A stretch of DNA of 64,000 nucleotides from Desulfocorpusculum sp964414345 (GTDB lineage Bacteria > Desulfobacterota > Desulfocorpusculales > Desulfocorpusculum), in the NCBI GenBank assembly GCA_964414345.1, contig CAYPWF010000009.1, positions 1 to 64,000 on the forward strand. The letters are read 5' to 3'. Positions within the stretch are counted from its first letter, which is position 1. Each line of letters opens with the position of its first letter. Shown here in pieces: positions 34,540-43,494 of the stretch. The position numbers and the translations under genes were made by a program. The notes below the pieces were generated by a model that did no database searches, was not told the DNA's origin, and saw nothing but the letters and a program-made list of their open reading frames with translations.

Positions 34540-35829
34540 TTATTTTTCCAAACGAAGATGCACAGAGTTGGCGTGAGCAAAAAGGCCTTCCAGCCTGGCC
34601 ATTCGCAGAGCGTGAGGTCCAAGAAGGTTCATGCCGGCCTGGGAGATGCCCACTATGCTCGTTCGTTTCAAGAAATCCTCGACTCCAAGAGGGGATGAGA
34701 ACCTGGCCGTGCCCCCTGTGGGCAACACGTGGCTCGGACCTGCCAGATAGTCTCCCATGGCCTCCGGGGAGCCTGCCCCCAGGAAAACCGCCCCTGCGTT
34801 TTTAACCATGCAAAGCCAATCCAGCGGCCTTTCCACCAAAAGCTCCAGATGTTCAGGGGCCACCTCGGCCGCCACCGCAAAAGCCTCTTCCATGTCCCGG
34901 CAAACCAATATGGCTCCGTAATTCTCCAGGGAACACCTCGCTATGCTCTCACGCGGGCTCTGTGCAAGTTGGATCTCCAAGCTTGCCTCCACCTCCTCTG
35001 CATAGCCCCCCGAGGGTGTCACCAGCAAGGCCGAGGCCGATTCATCATGCTCTGCTTGGGAGAGCATGTCCGCAGCCGCCAGCTCTGCCCGTACGGTGCC
35101 ATCTGCCAGGATAAGCACCTCACTGGGCCCTGCCAGCATGTCTATGTCCACCTCCCCGAAAAGCATCCGCTTTGCCTCTGTAACATACGCATTTCCAGGC
35201 CCTACTATCTTATCCACCCTAGGGATCTCTCCTACTCCATATGCCATGGCCCCAACGGCCTGCGGCCCGCCCAGCCTAAAGACCCGATCCACCCCGGCTA
35301 TTCTGGCGGCTGCCAGAACTGCAGGGCTGGGGTTACTCCAAGCAAGGGGGGAACACATAATCACTTCCTTGACTCCTGCCACCCGGGCAGGAATGGCTGT
35401 CATGAGCACTGAGGAGGGGTATTGAGCCTTCCCCCCAGGAACGTAGATACCCACCCTCTCCAGGGGCTGTACCAACTGTCCAAGCAGACAGCCTTGTGAA
35501 TCCACCGTGAGCCATGATCTGAGCAAACAGTGGAGGTGGAACTCCCTGATCCTCTCGGCAGCAATCTCCAGAGCCCTTCTTTCTTCTTCAGGGAGAAGCC
35601 CTTGGGCCCTATCCCACTCTTCGGCATGCACCTCCAGGCTTTCCGCTTGCTCGGGCATTCCATCCAGAAGGCGAACCCAACTCAGAAGTCTTTCCTTTCC
35701 TCCAAGACGCAGGCTCTCCAGGATCTCTTGCACCCTAAGGCCCACCTCCCTATCCCTGGAGCCTCCCCTTTGCCGCAAGCTCTTCAAGAATTCTTCCCAA
35801 GAAAGATCCTTGCTACTGATACGCCTCAT
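34540..35829 (-). CDS. hisD: Histidinol dehydrogenase
   Basis: 429 residues, the full family length. It performs the last two oxidations of histidine synthesis, with NAD and zinc. Family blocks include YVPGGKAQYPSSVLMTAIPA, GGPQAVGAMAYG, VDKIVGPGNAYVTEAKR, DMLAGPSEVLILAD, LLSQAEHDE-like MLSQAEHDESA, and SPEAMGDYLAGPSHVLPTGG in two pieces. Its ATG overlaps the stop of the upstream sigma-54 regulator by 4 bp (ATGA), an unusual partner. No other his gene is in the window. A family-1 repeat follows 25 bp after the stop. Confidence 0.97.
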   Translation of the reverse strand: MRRISSKDLSWEEFLKSLRQRGGSRDREVGLRVQEILESLRLGGKERLLSWVRLLDGMPEQAESLEVHAEEWDRAQGLLPEEERRALEIAAERIREFHLHCLLRSWLTVDSQGCLLGQLVQPLERVGIYVPGGKAQYPSSVLMTAIPARVAGVKEVIMCSPLAWSNPSPAVLAAARIAGVDRVFRLGGPQAVGAMAYGVGEIPRVDKIVGPGNAYVTEAKRMLFGEVDIDMLAGPSEVLILADGTVRAELAAADMLSQAEHDESASALLVTPSGGYAEEVEASLEIQLAQSPRESIARCSLENYGAILVCRDMEEAFAVAAEVAPEHLELLVERPLDWLCMVKNAGAVFLGAGSPEAMGDYLAGPSHVLPTGGTARFSSPLGVEDFLKRTSIVGISQAGMNLLGPHALRMARLEGLFAHANSVHLRLEK

Positions 35830-37208
35830 GTGCTCTCCTCAACAGACTGCTCCGGGCCCGCATTAGACCTGCGACCCGGTATCTGGATGGAGTATTTCCT
35901 TATCTTGTAATGGAGCACTCTTCTTGAGACCCCCAAGAGTTTTGCTGCGTCTTTTTGAATCCAGTTGGCCCGTTCCAGGGCCTCCATGATCAGCTTCCTC
36001 TCGCCTCCTTCCAGGGAGAGAGGGGGCTTTTTTGTAACTTCAGGAAGCCCTGCGCCACTTTGGATCACTCCCGCTGCTGAAAGGTCCTTAACAGTCAAAA
36101 GCCCGCCTCTGCAAACCACTACACCCGCCTCCAGGGTATTGCGAAGCTCGCGGACATTCCCAGGCCATGGATATGCAAGCAACCATTCCATAGTCTCCCT
36201 GGGGATGGAAACCCGGGTCTTGCCATGCTTTTGGCAGAATCGCTCCACAAAACGCTCGGCCAACTCCGGGATGTCCTCGGGCCTATCCCTCAGGGGGGGC
36301 ACCCTGAGAATTACCACCCTGAGACGATAGTACAGATCTTCCCTGAAGCGTCCTTCCTCAACCTCTCGGGCCAGATCCACGTTGGTGGCTGCAATCACCC
36401 TGCAGTCCACCGAAACCTCTCTTATGTCTCCTATCCTACGAATCTTTCTTTCTTCCAGGAAACGCAAGAGCCGCACTTGCATCTCTTGGGAGATGTTCCC
36501 AATTTCATCCAAAAACAAAGTCCCGCCGTTGGCGGCTTCTATCAGTCCCTTCCTATCCCTGATGGCATGGGTGAAGGAGCCGCGAACATGCCCGAACAGC
36601 TCGCTTTCTAGTAGGCTGGCCGGAGTGGACCCGCAGTCCACCACCACAAAGGGGCCTTGGGATCTGGGGCTTTGTTTATGGATGAACTTGGCCACAAGTT
36701 CCTTGCCCACGCCGCTTTCCCCTAAGATGAGAAGACTGACATCTGTACGACTCACCCTCTCCATCAAGGACCAAAGCTCCCTCATGGCAGCACTACTGCC
36801 GATCCAAAACTCCTCCGGCCCCTCTGAAGAACCTGGAGTCTTGGAGTGATCACCCAGCGCTGCATCTATGGTCCTGAGAAGTTGTCTGCCGTCAAAGGGC
36901 TTGGTCAGATACTCAACAGCCCCTGCCTTTATGGCTCTGACCGCATCAGGGATGGTTCCATATGCGGTCAAAAGAATCACTGGGAGATCCGGGCAGACCT
37001 TCCTTAGTGCCTCCAGGAGTTCCATGCCCCCCATTCCAGGCATTCTCACATCGGTTATGACAAGATCCACTTTCCTTCGCTTGAGTAACTCAAGAGCCGA
37101 AGACGCCGAAGAGCTCTGCAAGGTCTCATGCCCTGCAGCACCCAGGCGAGCCTCAAGCACTTCCAGTATGTGCGGATCGTCGTCCACAAGCAGAATAACG
37201 CTGCCCAT
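35826..37208 (-). CDS. Sigma-54-dependent response regulator, GlrR-like
   Basis: 460 residues. Receiver domain with D53 in VDLVITDVRMPG; AAA+ domain with Walker A GESGVGK (163-169) and Walker B LFLDEIG (231-237); C-terminal Fis-type helix-turn-helix (IQKDAAKLLGVSRRVLHYKI). The loop that contacts sigma-54, normally GAFTGA, reads GSFTHA (210-215), with the fifth residue changed from Gly to His. Gene order (kinase, small coiled-coil protein, regulator) matches the enterobacterial glrK-qseG-glrR locus, hence the name by analogy. It overlaps hisD. Targets unknown. Confidence 0.88.
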   Translation of the reverse strand: MGSVILLVDDDPHILEVLEARLGAAGHETLQSSSASSALELLKRRKVDLVITDVRMPGMGGMELLEALRKVCPDLPVILLTAYGTIPDAVRAIKAGAVEYLTKPFDGRQLLRTIDAALGDHSKTPGSSEGPEEFWIGSSAAMRELWSLMERVSRTDVSLLILGESGVGKELVAKFIHKQSPRSQGPFVVVDCGSTPASLLESELFGHVRGSFTHAIRDRKGLIEAANGGTLFLDEIGNISQEMQVRLLRFLEERKIRRIGDIREVSVDCRVIAATNVDLAREVEEGRFREDLYYRLRVVILRVPPLRDRPEDIPELAERFVERFCQKHGKTRVSIPRETMEWLLAYPWPGNVRELRNTLEAGVVVCRGGLLTVKDLSAAGVIQSGAGLPEVTKKPPLSLEGGERKLIMEALERANWIQKDAAKLLGVSRRVLHYKIRKYSIQIPGRRSNAGPEQSVEEST

Positions 37209-37406
37209 GTTCAGAATTCTCTCCAGCTTCCTGAGCTCGGATTACTCTTTCTTCCCGCTCGTTCTGTGGGCTATACCCCTCAAACTTCCAAATCCCAAGA
37301 GCTTTAAGCCCTCTTGAGCTTTGCTAGGTTGCCAACACAGCCCCTTCCTGCATTAGGCGAGCCGCCCGACAATGGGCTTTCCCTATCCTCGCATTTGAGT
37401 TGAGGG

Positions 37407-38069
37407 CTAAGGGCCAGCAGCACCCTTTTTCTTTTTCTCGATGTCGCGATGTATGTTCTCCAAGGCCTCTATCTGCTCCCGCAGCCTCTCTATCTCTTCG
37501 TCGCGCAACCTTATCTCCTCTTCCTTCTGACGTATTTCCTCTTCCTTTGAGGAGGCCTGCTTGCCTGATGAGGCGGGAGGTGGGGAGGGCCTTCTGCTTT
37601 TTGTCTCCCCGGATGGAGCCCAACTCACAAGTTTTCTCAAGATCTGGGTGAGCATCCTAGGGTCTTCATTTCCAAACTCCCCGCTTACCCGCTCCTGCCA
37701 CTTTTCCCACAAGGCTAAAGCCTCTTGAAAAGAGTTCTTGTCCGTAGCCATTGCCAAACGACTGCATGCCAGCCCGTACAAGGCCTTTCTCTTTCCCTCT
37801 TCAGATGAGAGACTTTCGCTCAAAAAGCTAAAAATCTCAGCGGCTCTGGACAAATCCCCCTGCTGGAAAGCAATGGCCCCTGTCTCCAAAGAGGGAATTG
37901 AAGCGGCTGACTTACGACTTTCCTCTACCACACTTTTTACTGTGCGGACCTCGGAGGGCTCCAAAGTCTCCGAGACAAACACACAGCTTGTCCAAGAAAA
38001 CAGTGCGCTGGAAAGAACTCCGCACAACCATACCCACTTGATCAACCCTCTTGGCTCTCTGTGGATCAT
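37407..38069 (-). CDS. QseG-like envelope protein between kinase and regulator
   Basis: 220 residues. A hydrophobic N terminus (WVWLCGVLSSALFSWTSC) could be a signal or lipoprotein sequence, though the lipobox is poor. A TPR-like middle (AIAFQQGDLSRAAEIFSFL, KALYGLACSRLA) is followed by a Ser/Pro linker and a C-terminal coiled coil (about residues 170-213, EEEIRQKEEEIRLRDEEIERL in part). In E. coli the lipoprotein QseG in the same position controls the GlrK kinase. The function here is inferred from position, not sequence identity. Its stop is about 200 bp before the regulator start; a 6-bp CAAGAG/CTCTTG hairpin lies in that gap. Confidence 0.65.
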   Translation of the reverse strand: MIHREPRGLIKWVWLCGVLSSALFSWTSCVFVSETLEPSEVRTVKSVVEESRKSAASIPSLETGAIAFQQGDLSRAAEIFSFLSESLSSEEGKRKALYGLACSRLAMATDKNSFQEALALWEKWQERVSGEFGNEDPRMLTQILRKLVSWAPSGETKSRRPSPPPASSGKQASSKEEEIRQKEEEIRLRDEEIERLREQIEALENIHRDIEKKKKGAAGP

Positions 38070-38075
38070 CCCCCC

Positions 38076-39503
38076 TCACCTTGCCCGCGGGACCGTGAAA
38101 TAAAAACAACTGCCTTCTCCTGGCCTGCTCTTAAGGCCCATGCTTCCGCCATGGGCCTCCACTATGTGTCTGGAGATACTGAGCCCCAATCCCATACCCT
38201 CCTGAACCCCTGGCCCACCGGCGATGCGGTAATACTTCTGAAAAACCATGGACTGCTCCTCCTCAGGAATGCCTGGGCCCTTGTCCTCCACACTGAAATG
38301 AACCCAGCGACCCTCCCCATCCATCTGGGCCTTGATCAAGACCTCCTGACCTGCCGGAGAGAATTTAACGGCATTGGCCAACAGATTCAGTATCACCTGT
38401 TGAAGCTGTGCCTCGTCGGCCAGAACCGGAGGCAATCCCGGAGTCACAACCGCTCTGATCTTGACGCCGGCAGGCTCTGCCAAAGGTTGTGCTTTCCTAA
38501 GGCAGCCCCCTATGAGGCGAGTCACATCCACCGGCCTCTGTTTCAGTTCCACCTTTCCGGCTTCCATACGCGAGACGCGCATGAGCTGTGTCAGGAGTTC
38601 CGTAACCCGGCCCATTTCCTCTCTGGCGATGCGTAATAAACGCTTTTGCCTCTCATTTATGGAACCCGCCACCTCTTCTTCCACCAAATTCACCGACTCG
38701 GCTATGGAGGTCAAAGGGGTCCTTATCTCATGGCTTAGCATTGCAATAAAATCAGAGCGCATCCTCTCTTCTTGCCTGAGTCGGTCAGCCATTTCGTTGA
38801 ATGCACAAGCCACCTCCCCCAGTTCATCCCTTGAGCTGACTTCAAGGGACTCAATGGGCCCGGTATGCAGAACCGAGCGTATACCCCTTTTCAAAGCCTT
38901 CAAAGGGCGACTCACCGAGTAGGTAAGAAGGATCAGTCCCACCAGCCCTGCCGCAGCAGAACCCACCACTCCAATGAGCCCCCACCTTTGGGCAGCCATG
39001 TTGGAGGCCTGCAGCTCACGCAACTCCAGCTCCATTTTCAGCTGGTTCTCTGTCCTGGCCTCCGTGATCTTGCTCATCAGAGCCCCTGCCAGCTCTTCCG
39101 GAAGCCAGCTTTCCCCATTGCGAAGACTCTCACGGAAGGCTGCCACTCCAAGGGATACTCTGTTGAAATCACCCCTTAGGGAATCCCAATCACCTTTCTC
39201 ACCCAACTCAGCCTGAATTGATTCCAATTCTTCCAAGGCCTTCAGAAAAGAATGCCTGGAGTCCTCAAAGAGTTTCGCATACTCCTGCTTTTTCAGGAGC
39301 CTGTATTTCTTCTCATTCTCCTCCATGGAAAGCAGGCTCTCCAGAAGCCTACCACAGAGGGAGTGAACCCGATATCTAGCATTAACTATCCGGTCAGTGG
39401 CCTTTCCTGCCCTGTGAAGCTGAAAAAAAAGCACTCCCACCGTTACATAAAAAACGGTCAGCAGGATCAAGTACCATAGCAGGAACCTGCCGCGGATGCT
39501 CAT
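38076..39503 (-). CDS. Membrane sensor histidine kinase, GlrK-like
   Basis: 475 residues. Membrane helices at about 8-28 and 174-195 enclose a helical periplasmic sensor of about 145 residues. HAMP follows (SVSRPLKALKRGIRSV ... DELGEVACAFNEMADRL). The phosphoacceptor is His258 in MLSHEIRTPLTSIAES, and the ATPase domain has NLLANAVKFSP, DKGPGIP and GMGLGLSISRHIVEAHGG. It lies 6 bp upstream of the QseG-like gene, forming a kinase-accessory-regulator unit. The stimulus is unknown; enterobacterial GlrK responds to envelope state. Confidence 0.92.
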   Translation of the reverse strand: MSIRGRFLLWYLILLTVFYVTVGVLFFQLHRAGKATDRIVNARYRVHSLCGRLLESLLSMEENEKKYRLLKKQEYAKLFEDSRHSFLKALEELESIQAELGEKGDWDSLRGDFNRVSLGVAAFRESLRNGESWLPEELAGALMSKITEARTENQLKMELELRELQASNMAAQRWGLIGVVGSAAAGLVGLILLTYSVSRPLKALKRGIRSVLHTGPIESLEVSSRDELGEVACAFNEMADRLRQEERMRSDFIAMLSHEIRTPLTSIAESVNLVEEEVAGSINERQKRLLRIAREEMGRVTELLTQLMRVSRMEAGKVELKQRPVDVTRLIGGCLRKAQPLAEPAGVKIRAVVTPGLPPVLADEAQLQQVILNLLANAVKFSPAGQEVLIKAQMDGEGRWVHFSVEDKGPGIPEEEQSMVFQKYYRIAGGPGVQEGMGLGLSISRHIVEAHGGSMGLKSRPGEGSCFYFTVPRAR

Positions 39504-39743
39504 GGAAGGAGCCGCTATCTCCTCTTGGGGTCAGACTTAACCCCCATTATTGCCCTAAAAGGGATTGGCGCGGGGGCTGCACCCCCCCCCACCCGGCATA
39601 TTTGGCCACATTCTGGCTCAGCCGCTGGTGGGACCTGGAACGCAAACTCAGAGTGTCTTGGACCATGAGTCATGGAATCCCATTATATCAACAGGTTAGC
39701 CTGCATTGAGCATTCCCCTTGAAAAATGCAATTTGGCCGCTTC

Positions 39744-40997
39744 TCAACTTTGAACCCTGCAAATATCAGCACCTAGAGCAGAAAGTTTTTGCTCCAAGCG
39801 CTCATAACCGCGGTCCAAATGGTAAACCCTTGAGATCTCGGTGGTTCCCTCGGCGGCCAAGCCGGCCAGGATCAAAGAGGCGCTTGCCCTCAGGTCTGTA
39901 GCCATTACTGGAGCTCCTTTGAGACGAGCAACACCCTTTACCACTGCGTTGGCCCCCTGCAGCTGGATTTGCGCCCCCATCCTGCGCAGCTCCGCCACAT
40001 GCATGAATCTGTCCTCAAATACGGTCTCTGTGATGACACTGGTTCCCCTGGCCAGAGCCAGCAAGGCCATGATCTGAGCCTGCATGTCTGTGGGAAACCC
40101 AGGATAAGGTCTTGTCTTTACATCCACTGCCTCCGGCCTACCCTTGGCCGAAACCAGCACCAAATCCTTCTTTACCGCAAAATGTACTCCACTCTCTTTA
40201 AGTTTACCCACAACAGCTTCCATACTGGAAAGAGGGCACTCCCTCAAAAAGACCTCCCCCCTGGTTATGGCTGCGGCCACCATGAAGGTGCCTGCTTCTA
40301 TTCTATCCGGACCCACTCGGTGATCCATGGGGCCCAGTTCCTCCACTCCCTGAATTAGGATCTGATCAGTACCTGCTCCCTGGATCTTGGCGCCCATGCG
40401 GTTTAGGGCCTGAGCCAGTTCCACCACTTCTGGCTCGCACGCGGCATTGCGAAGCAAGGTTTCTCCGCGGGCAAGGGAGGCCGCCATCATAAGATTTTCC
40501 GTCCCGGTCACAGTTGGAAGATCAAAGCAAAAAGAGGTGCCTTGCAGTCCTTTGCTCCTGGAGTATACATAGCCGTGTCTTAGTTCAATTCGGGCCCCTA
40601 GGGCTTCCAGCCCCTTGAGGTGCTGGTCTATGGGCCTTGTCCCAATGGCGCAACCTCCTGGTAGAGAAACGATTGCCCTACCGGTGCGGGCCAAAAGGGG
40701 CCCCAAGACCAACACCGAGGCCCTCATGGTCTTAACCAGCTCATAGGGTGCCTTGCAGCTGCGAATCCTCTCGGCGTTTACTAAAACCTCCTCACCGCTG
40801 ATCTCCACCTCAGGCCCGAGCTGTTCTATCAAAGACTTGAAGGTGTCAATATCCCGAAGTCTGGGTACATTGGTGAGCCGATGAGGTCCTGGGCTAAGAA
40901 GAGTGGCTGCCAGCAAGGGAAGTGCCGCGTTTTTCGCTCCGCTTATGCGCACTTCCCCCTGCAATGCTCTTCCCCCTCTTATAAGAATGCGGAACAT
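39744..40997 (-). CDS. murA: UDP-N-acetylglucosamine 1-carboxyvinyltransferase
   Basis: 417 residues from the ATG at 40997 (AGGAGA upstream), matching MurA length. Catalytic Cys116 is in SLPGGCAIGTRPIDQHL, the fosfomycin-sensitive form. Other blocks: LIRGGRALQGEVRISGAKNAA and PGFPTDMQAQIMALL. It makes the first committed precursor of peptidoglycan from UDP-GlcNAc and PEP. It starts 5 bp after prmC, completing a rho-rpmE-prfA-prmC-murA series. Confidence 0.97.
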   Translation of the reverse strand: MFRILIRGGRALQGEVRISGAKNAALPLLAATLLSPGPHRLTNVPRLRDIDTFKSLIEQLGPEVEISGEEVLVNAERIRSCKAPYELVKTMRASVLVLGPLLARTGRAIVSLPGGCAIGTRPIDQHLKGLEALGARIELRHGYVYSRSKGLQGTSFCFDLPTVTGTENLMMAASLARGETLLRNAACEPEVVELAQALNRMGAKIQGAGTDQILIQGVEELGPMDHRVGPDRIEAGTFMVAAAITRGEVFLRECPLSSMEAVVGKLKESGVHFAVKKDLVLVSAKGRPEAVDVKTRPYPGFPTDMQAQIMALLALARGTSVITETVFEDRFMHVAELRRMGAQIQLQGANAVVKGVARLKGAPVMATDLRASASLILAGLAAEGTTEISRVYHLDRGYERLEQKLSALGADICRVQS

Positions 40998-41002
40998 TCT
41001 CC

Positions 41003-41893
41003 TCACACCTCTCGAGTGACAGCCCATAGAGCTCGGAGCCTACCCCCGAGATCTTGGCGCCATCCCCATTTTCCCCATCTGGAGTCTTTGCCTAAGATCT
41101 CATCCAGGAGCTCGGACTGTGCTTCACCAACTTCCATAACCAGCATGCCTCCGGGAACCAGTCTGCAGGGAGCCTGCTCAATAATCCTTCGGATCAGTGC
41201 CAGGCCGTCATGGCCCCCATCCAAGGCCAAAGCGGGCTCGTAGCAGCGTATTTCGGGCTCCAACTGCTGGATCAAGGCAGTGGGGATATAAGGTGGGTTG
41301 GAAATCACCAGCCTGAACCTGCGCTGATCTGGTTCCAGAGCTTCCCACATATCTCCCTGTAAGAATTTGATCCAGCCTTGCACCCCCAGCTGGCGGGCAT
41401 TCCACCTTGCCACTTCCAAAGCTTCCCTGGAGATGTCGGTCGCCCACCATGACACAGAAGCTCCAAGCTCCCTGGCCAGGGCTATGGCAATGGCTCCAGA
41501 TCCAGTGCCCAGCTCCAAGGCAGAGATGGGCAAGGACTCTTTTCTGACCGCTTTCTTGAGTTCCTCCAGGGCCACCTCCACAATGGTCTCGGTTTCGGGC
41601 CTGGGGATCAATACACTGGGGCTCACCCTTAAGCTCAAGGACCAGAACTCTTTAGCTCCCAGTATGTAAGCCAGAGGCTCCCTCCTTGCTCTTCGCCGAA
41701 GCAGCTCCCGGAAGCGATCCAGCTCTTGCTTTGTCAAGGGTTGATCAAAACGAAGATATAGCTCCACCCGGCTGCAGCCCAGCACACAGGCCATCAGGAG
41801 CTCTGTATCCAGTCTAGGGCTGGAAACCCCTTTTTTGGCCAGATATGCCGAGGCCTCCCTTATCAGCTCCAGGAGGGTCCAGGAAGGCTTCAT
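41003..41893 (-). CDS. prmC: Release factor glutamine methyltransferase
   Basis: 296 residues. The N-terminal helical domain is followed by a SAM-dependent methyltransferase with ALELGTGSGAIAIALA and the glutamine-binding NPPY at 199-202 (VISNPPYIP). It methylates the GGQ glutamine of release factors. The ATG overlaps the prfA stop (ATGA), so PrfA and its modifying enzyme are translationally coupled. Confidence 0.96.
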   Translation of the reverse strand: MKPSWTLLELIREASAYLAKKGVSSPRLDTELLMACVLGCSRVELYLRFDQPLTKQELDRFRELLRRRARREPLAYILGAKEFWSLSLRVSPSVLIPRPETETIVEVALEELKKAVRKESLPISALELGTGSGAIAIALARELGASVSWWATDISREALEVARWNARQLGVQGWIKFLQGDMWEALEPDQRRFRLVISNPPYIPTALIQQLEPEIRCYEPALALDGGHDGLALIRRIIEQAPCRLVPGGMLVMEVGEAQSELLDEILGKDSRWGKWGWRQDLGGRLRALWAVTREV

Positions 41894-42966
41894 CCCCCAC
41901 CGGCCCCCTCCCTGAAAGCTTCCGCCCTTTGGTGGGTTTGAAGAGCGTCTATCAGCTCATCCAAGGCACCATCCAAGATCTCCGGGAGTCGATAAAGGGT
42001 AAGGCCTATTCGGTGGTCTGTAACCCTTCCTTGAGGGAAGTTGTAAGTGCGAATCCGCTCACTTCTGTCTCCCGAGCCCACCTGCATTCGCCTTTGCTCG
42101 GAAATCTCTTTTCTTTGTTGCTCTAAGATGCGGTCCAATAGACGGGCTTTTAGAACCCTTAGGGCCTTGGCCCTGTTCTTGTGTTGGGATTTCTCATCCT
42201 GACAAGTGACCACCAGGCCTGTGGGTATATGGGTGACCCTTACTGCCGAGTCAGTGGTGTTCACACTCTGGCCCCCTGGTCCTGAAGAGCGAAACACATC
42301 TACGCGCAGCTCGGCCGGCTCCAGGTGCACCTCCACATCCTCGGCCTCAGGCAAAATAGCCACGGTCACGGCAGAGGTGTGAATGCGCCCCTGTGACTCG
42401 GTAACAGGTACCCTTTGCACTCGATGAACTCCGCTTTCATACTTGAGTCTACTGTACACGCCCCGGCCTTCCACCAAGGCTATTATTTCCTTGAGACCGC
42501 CCACTCCGGTGGGATGGCTGTCCACCACATCTACTTTCCAGCCCTGACGCTCGGCATAGCGGCAGTACATCCTGAAGAGGTCGGCAGCGAACAGGGCAGC
42601 CTCCTCACCTCCGGTTCCAGCCCGTATTTCCAGGGACACGTTCTTTTCGTCATGGGGGTCCTTGGGTACAAGCAAACCCCTGAGCCTGACCTCTAGCTCT
42701 TGCTGTTTGTGGGCCAGCTGGGCGACCTCATCCTCTGCCAGGGCTCTCATCTCGGGATCTTTCTCTGTGCGAAGAAGAGCTCTGGCAGCCTTCAGTTGCT
42801 CCACCACCCTGTTGTGGGCCCTGTATGCCTCTACCAAGGGGACCAACTCGGACAGCTCCTTGGCCAGCTTTTGGAACCGGGATGGATCTTTGGCCACCTC
42901 AGGATCCCCGAGCTGCTGCTCAATGGCCCGGTATCTCTGTTCTACAGCAGCCAGTTTCGCCCACAT
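41890..42966 (-). CDS. prfA: Peptide chain release factor 1
   Basis: 358 residues. The GGQ motif is at 231-233 (RSSGPGGQSVNTTDSAVR), and the stop-codon-recognition tripeptide is PVT at 187-189 rather than SPF, marking RF1 (UAA/UAG) rather than RF2. Being RF1, it does not compete with UGA decoding by the selC tRNA. The next gene upstream is rpmE, 89 bp away. Confidence 0.97.
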   Translation of the reverse strand: MWAKLAAVEQRYRAIEQQLGDPEVAKDPSRFQKLAKELSELVPLVEAYRAHNRVVEQLKAARALLRTEKDPEMRALAEDEVAQLAHKQQELEVRLRGLLVPKDPHDEKNVSLEIRAGTGGEEAALFAADLFRMYCRYAERQGWKVDVVDSHPTGVGGLKEIIALVEGRGVYSRLKYESGVHRVQRVPVTESQGRIHTSAVTVAILPEAEDVEVHLEPAELRVDVFRSSGPGGQSVNTTDSAVRVTHIPTGLVVTCQDEKSQHKNRAKALRVLKARLLDRILEQQRKEISEQRRMQVGSGDRSERIRTYNFPQGRVTDHRIGLTLYRLPEILDGALDELIDALQTHQRAEAFREGAGGG

Positions 42967-43055
42967 GTTCTAGGATTCCCTTCGGATACAGAATAGGCTC
43001 CCAAGCCCTTGGGGCTGGGGTCTTGCATCGTACCCTGGGCTCTCTGTTCGGCCCT

Positions 43056-43274
43056 TTATTTGCTGCTGTTCAGATAGCCTTTCCCGAACTTCTTGTGAAA
43101 CCGTTCCACCCGACCAGCAGAATCCACCAACTTTTGTTTCCCGGTAAAAAATGGGTGGCACTTGGAGCAGATCTCCACCCTTATCTCCGACTTGGTGCTT
43201 CTGGTCTCTATAACATTCCCACAAGCGCATGTTATGACGGCCTTGTCATACTTTGGATGAATTCCCTTCTTCAT
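43056..43274 (-). CDS. rpmE: 50S ribosomal protein L31 (zinc form)
   Basis: 72 residues from the ATG at 43274, which has AAGGAGAA upstream. The four cysteines C16, C18, C36 and C39 (ITCACGN, ICSKCHPF) mark the zinc-binding C+ paralogue, with the conserved GKQKLVDSAGRVERF. Longer in-frame starts lack a ribosome site. It lies between rho and prfA. Confidence 0.95.
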   Translation of the reverse strand: MKKGIHPKYDKAVITCACGNVIETRSTKSEIRVEICSKCHPFFTGKQKLVDSAGRVERFHKKFGKGYLNSSK

Positions 43275-43494
43275 GGGTTTCTCCTTTCCAGTCTCCAAAA
43301 AAATTCCCAGGACTCTCTCATCCTTCTCCTCAATCACCCTCTGCCCGCTTGTCTCAAACTCCTCTTAAAGCTCAAATCTTCCAGCTCCACGCTGTTAAGA
43401 TTGCCCAACTATAAGTTTTGCCCCTGGTTTCTCTCCCTTGGGACTCCCCATCATCTCTCTTATGAGACAGGCTAGGATCGCAGCCCTTATCTTA

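Noticed and set aside
34344..34805. Plus-strand frame of 153 codons
   Set aside because: It begins in family-1 copy 3 and continues antisense into hisD; no ribosome site or domain is present.
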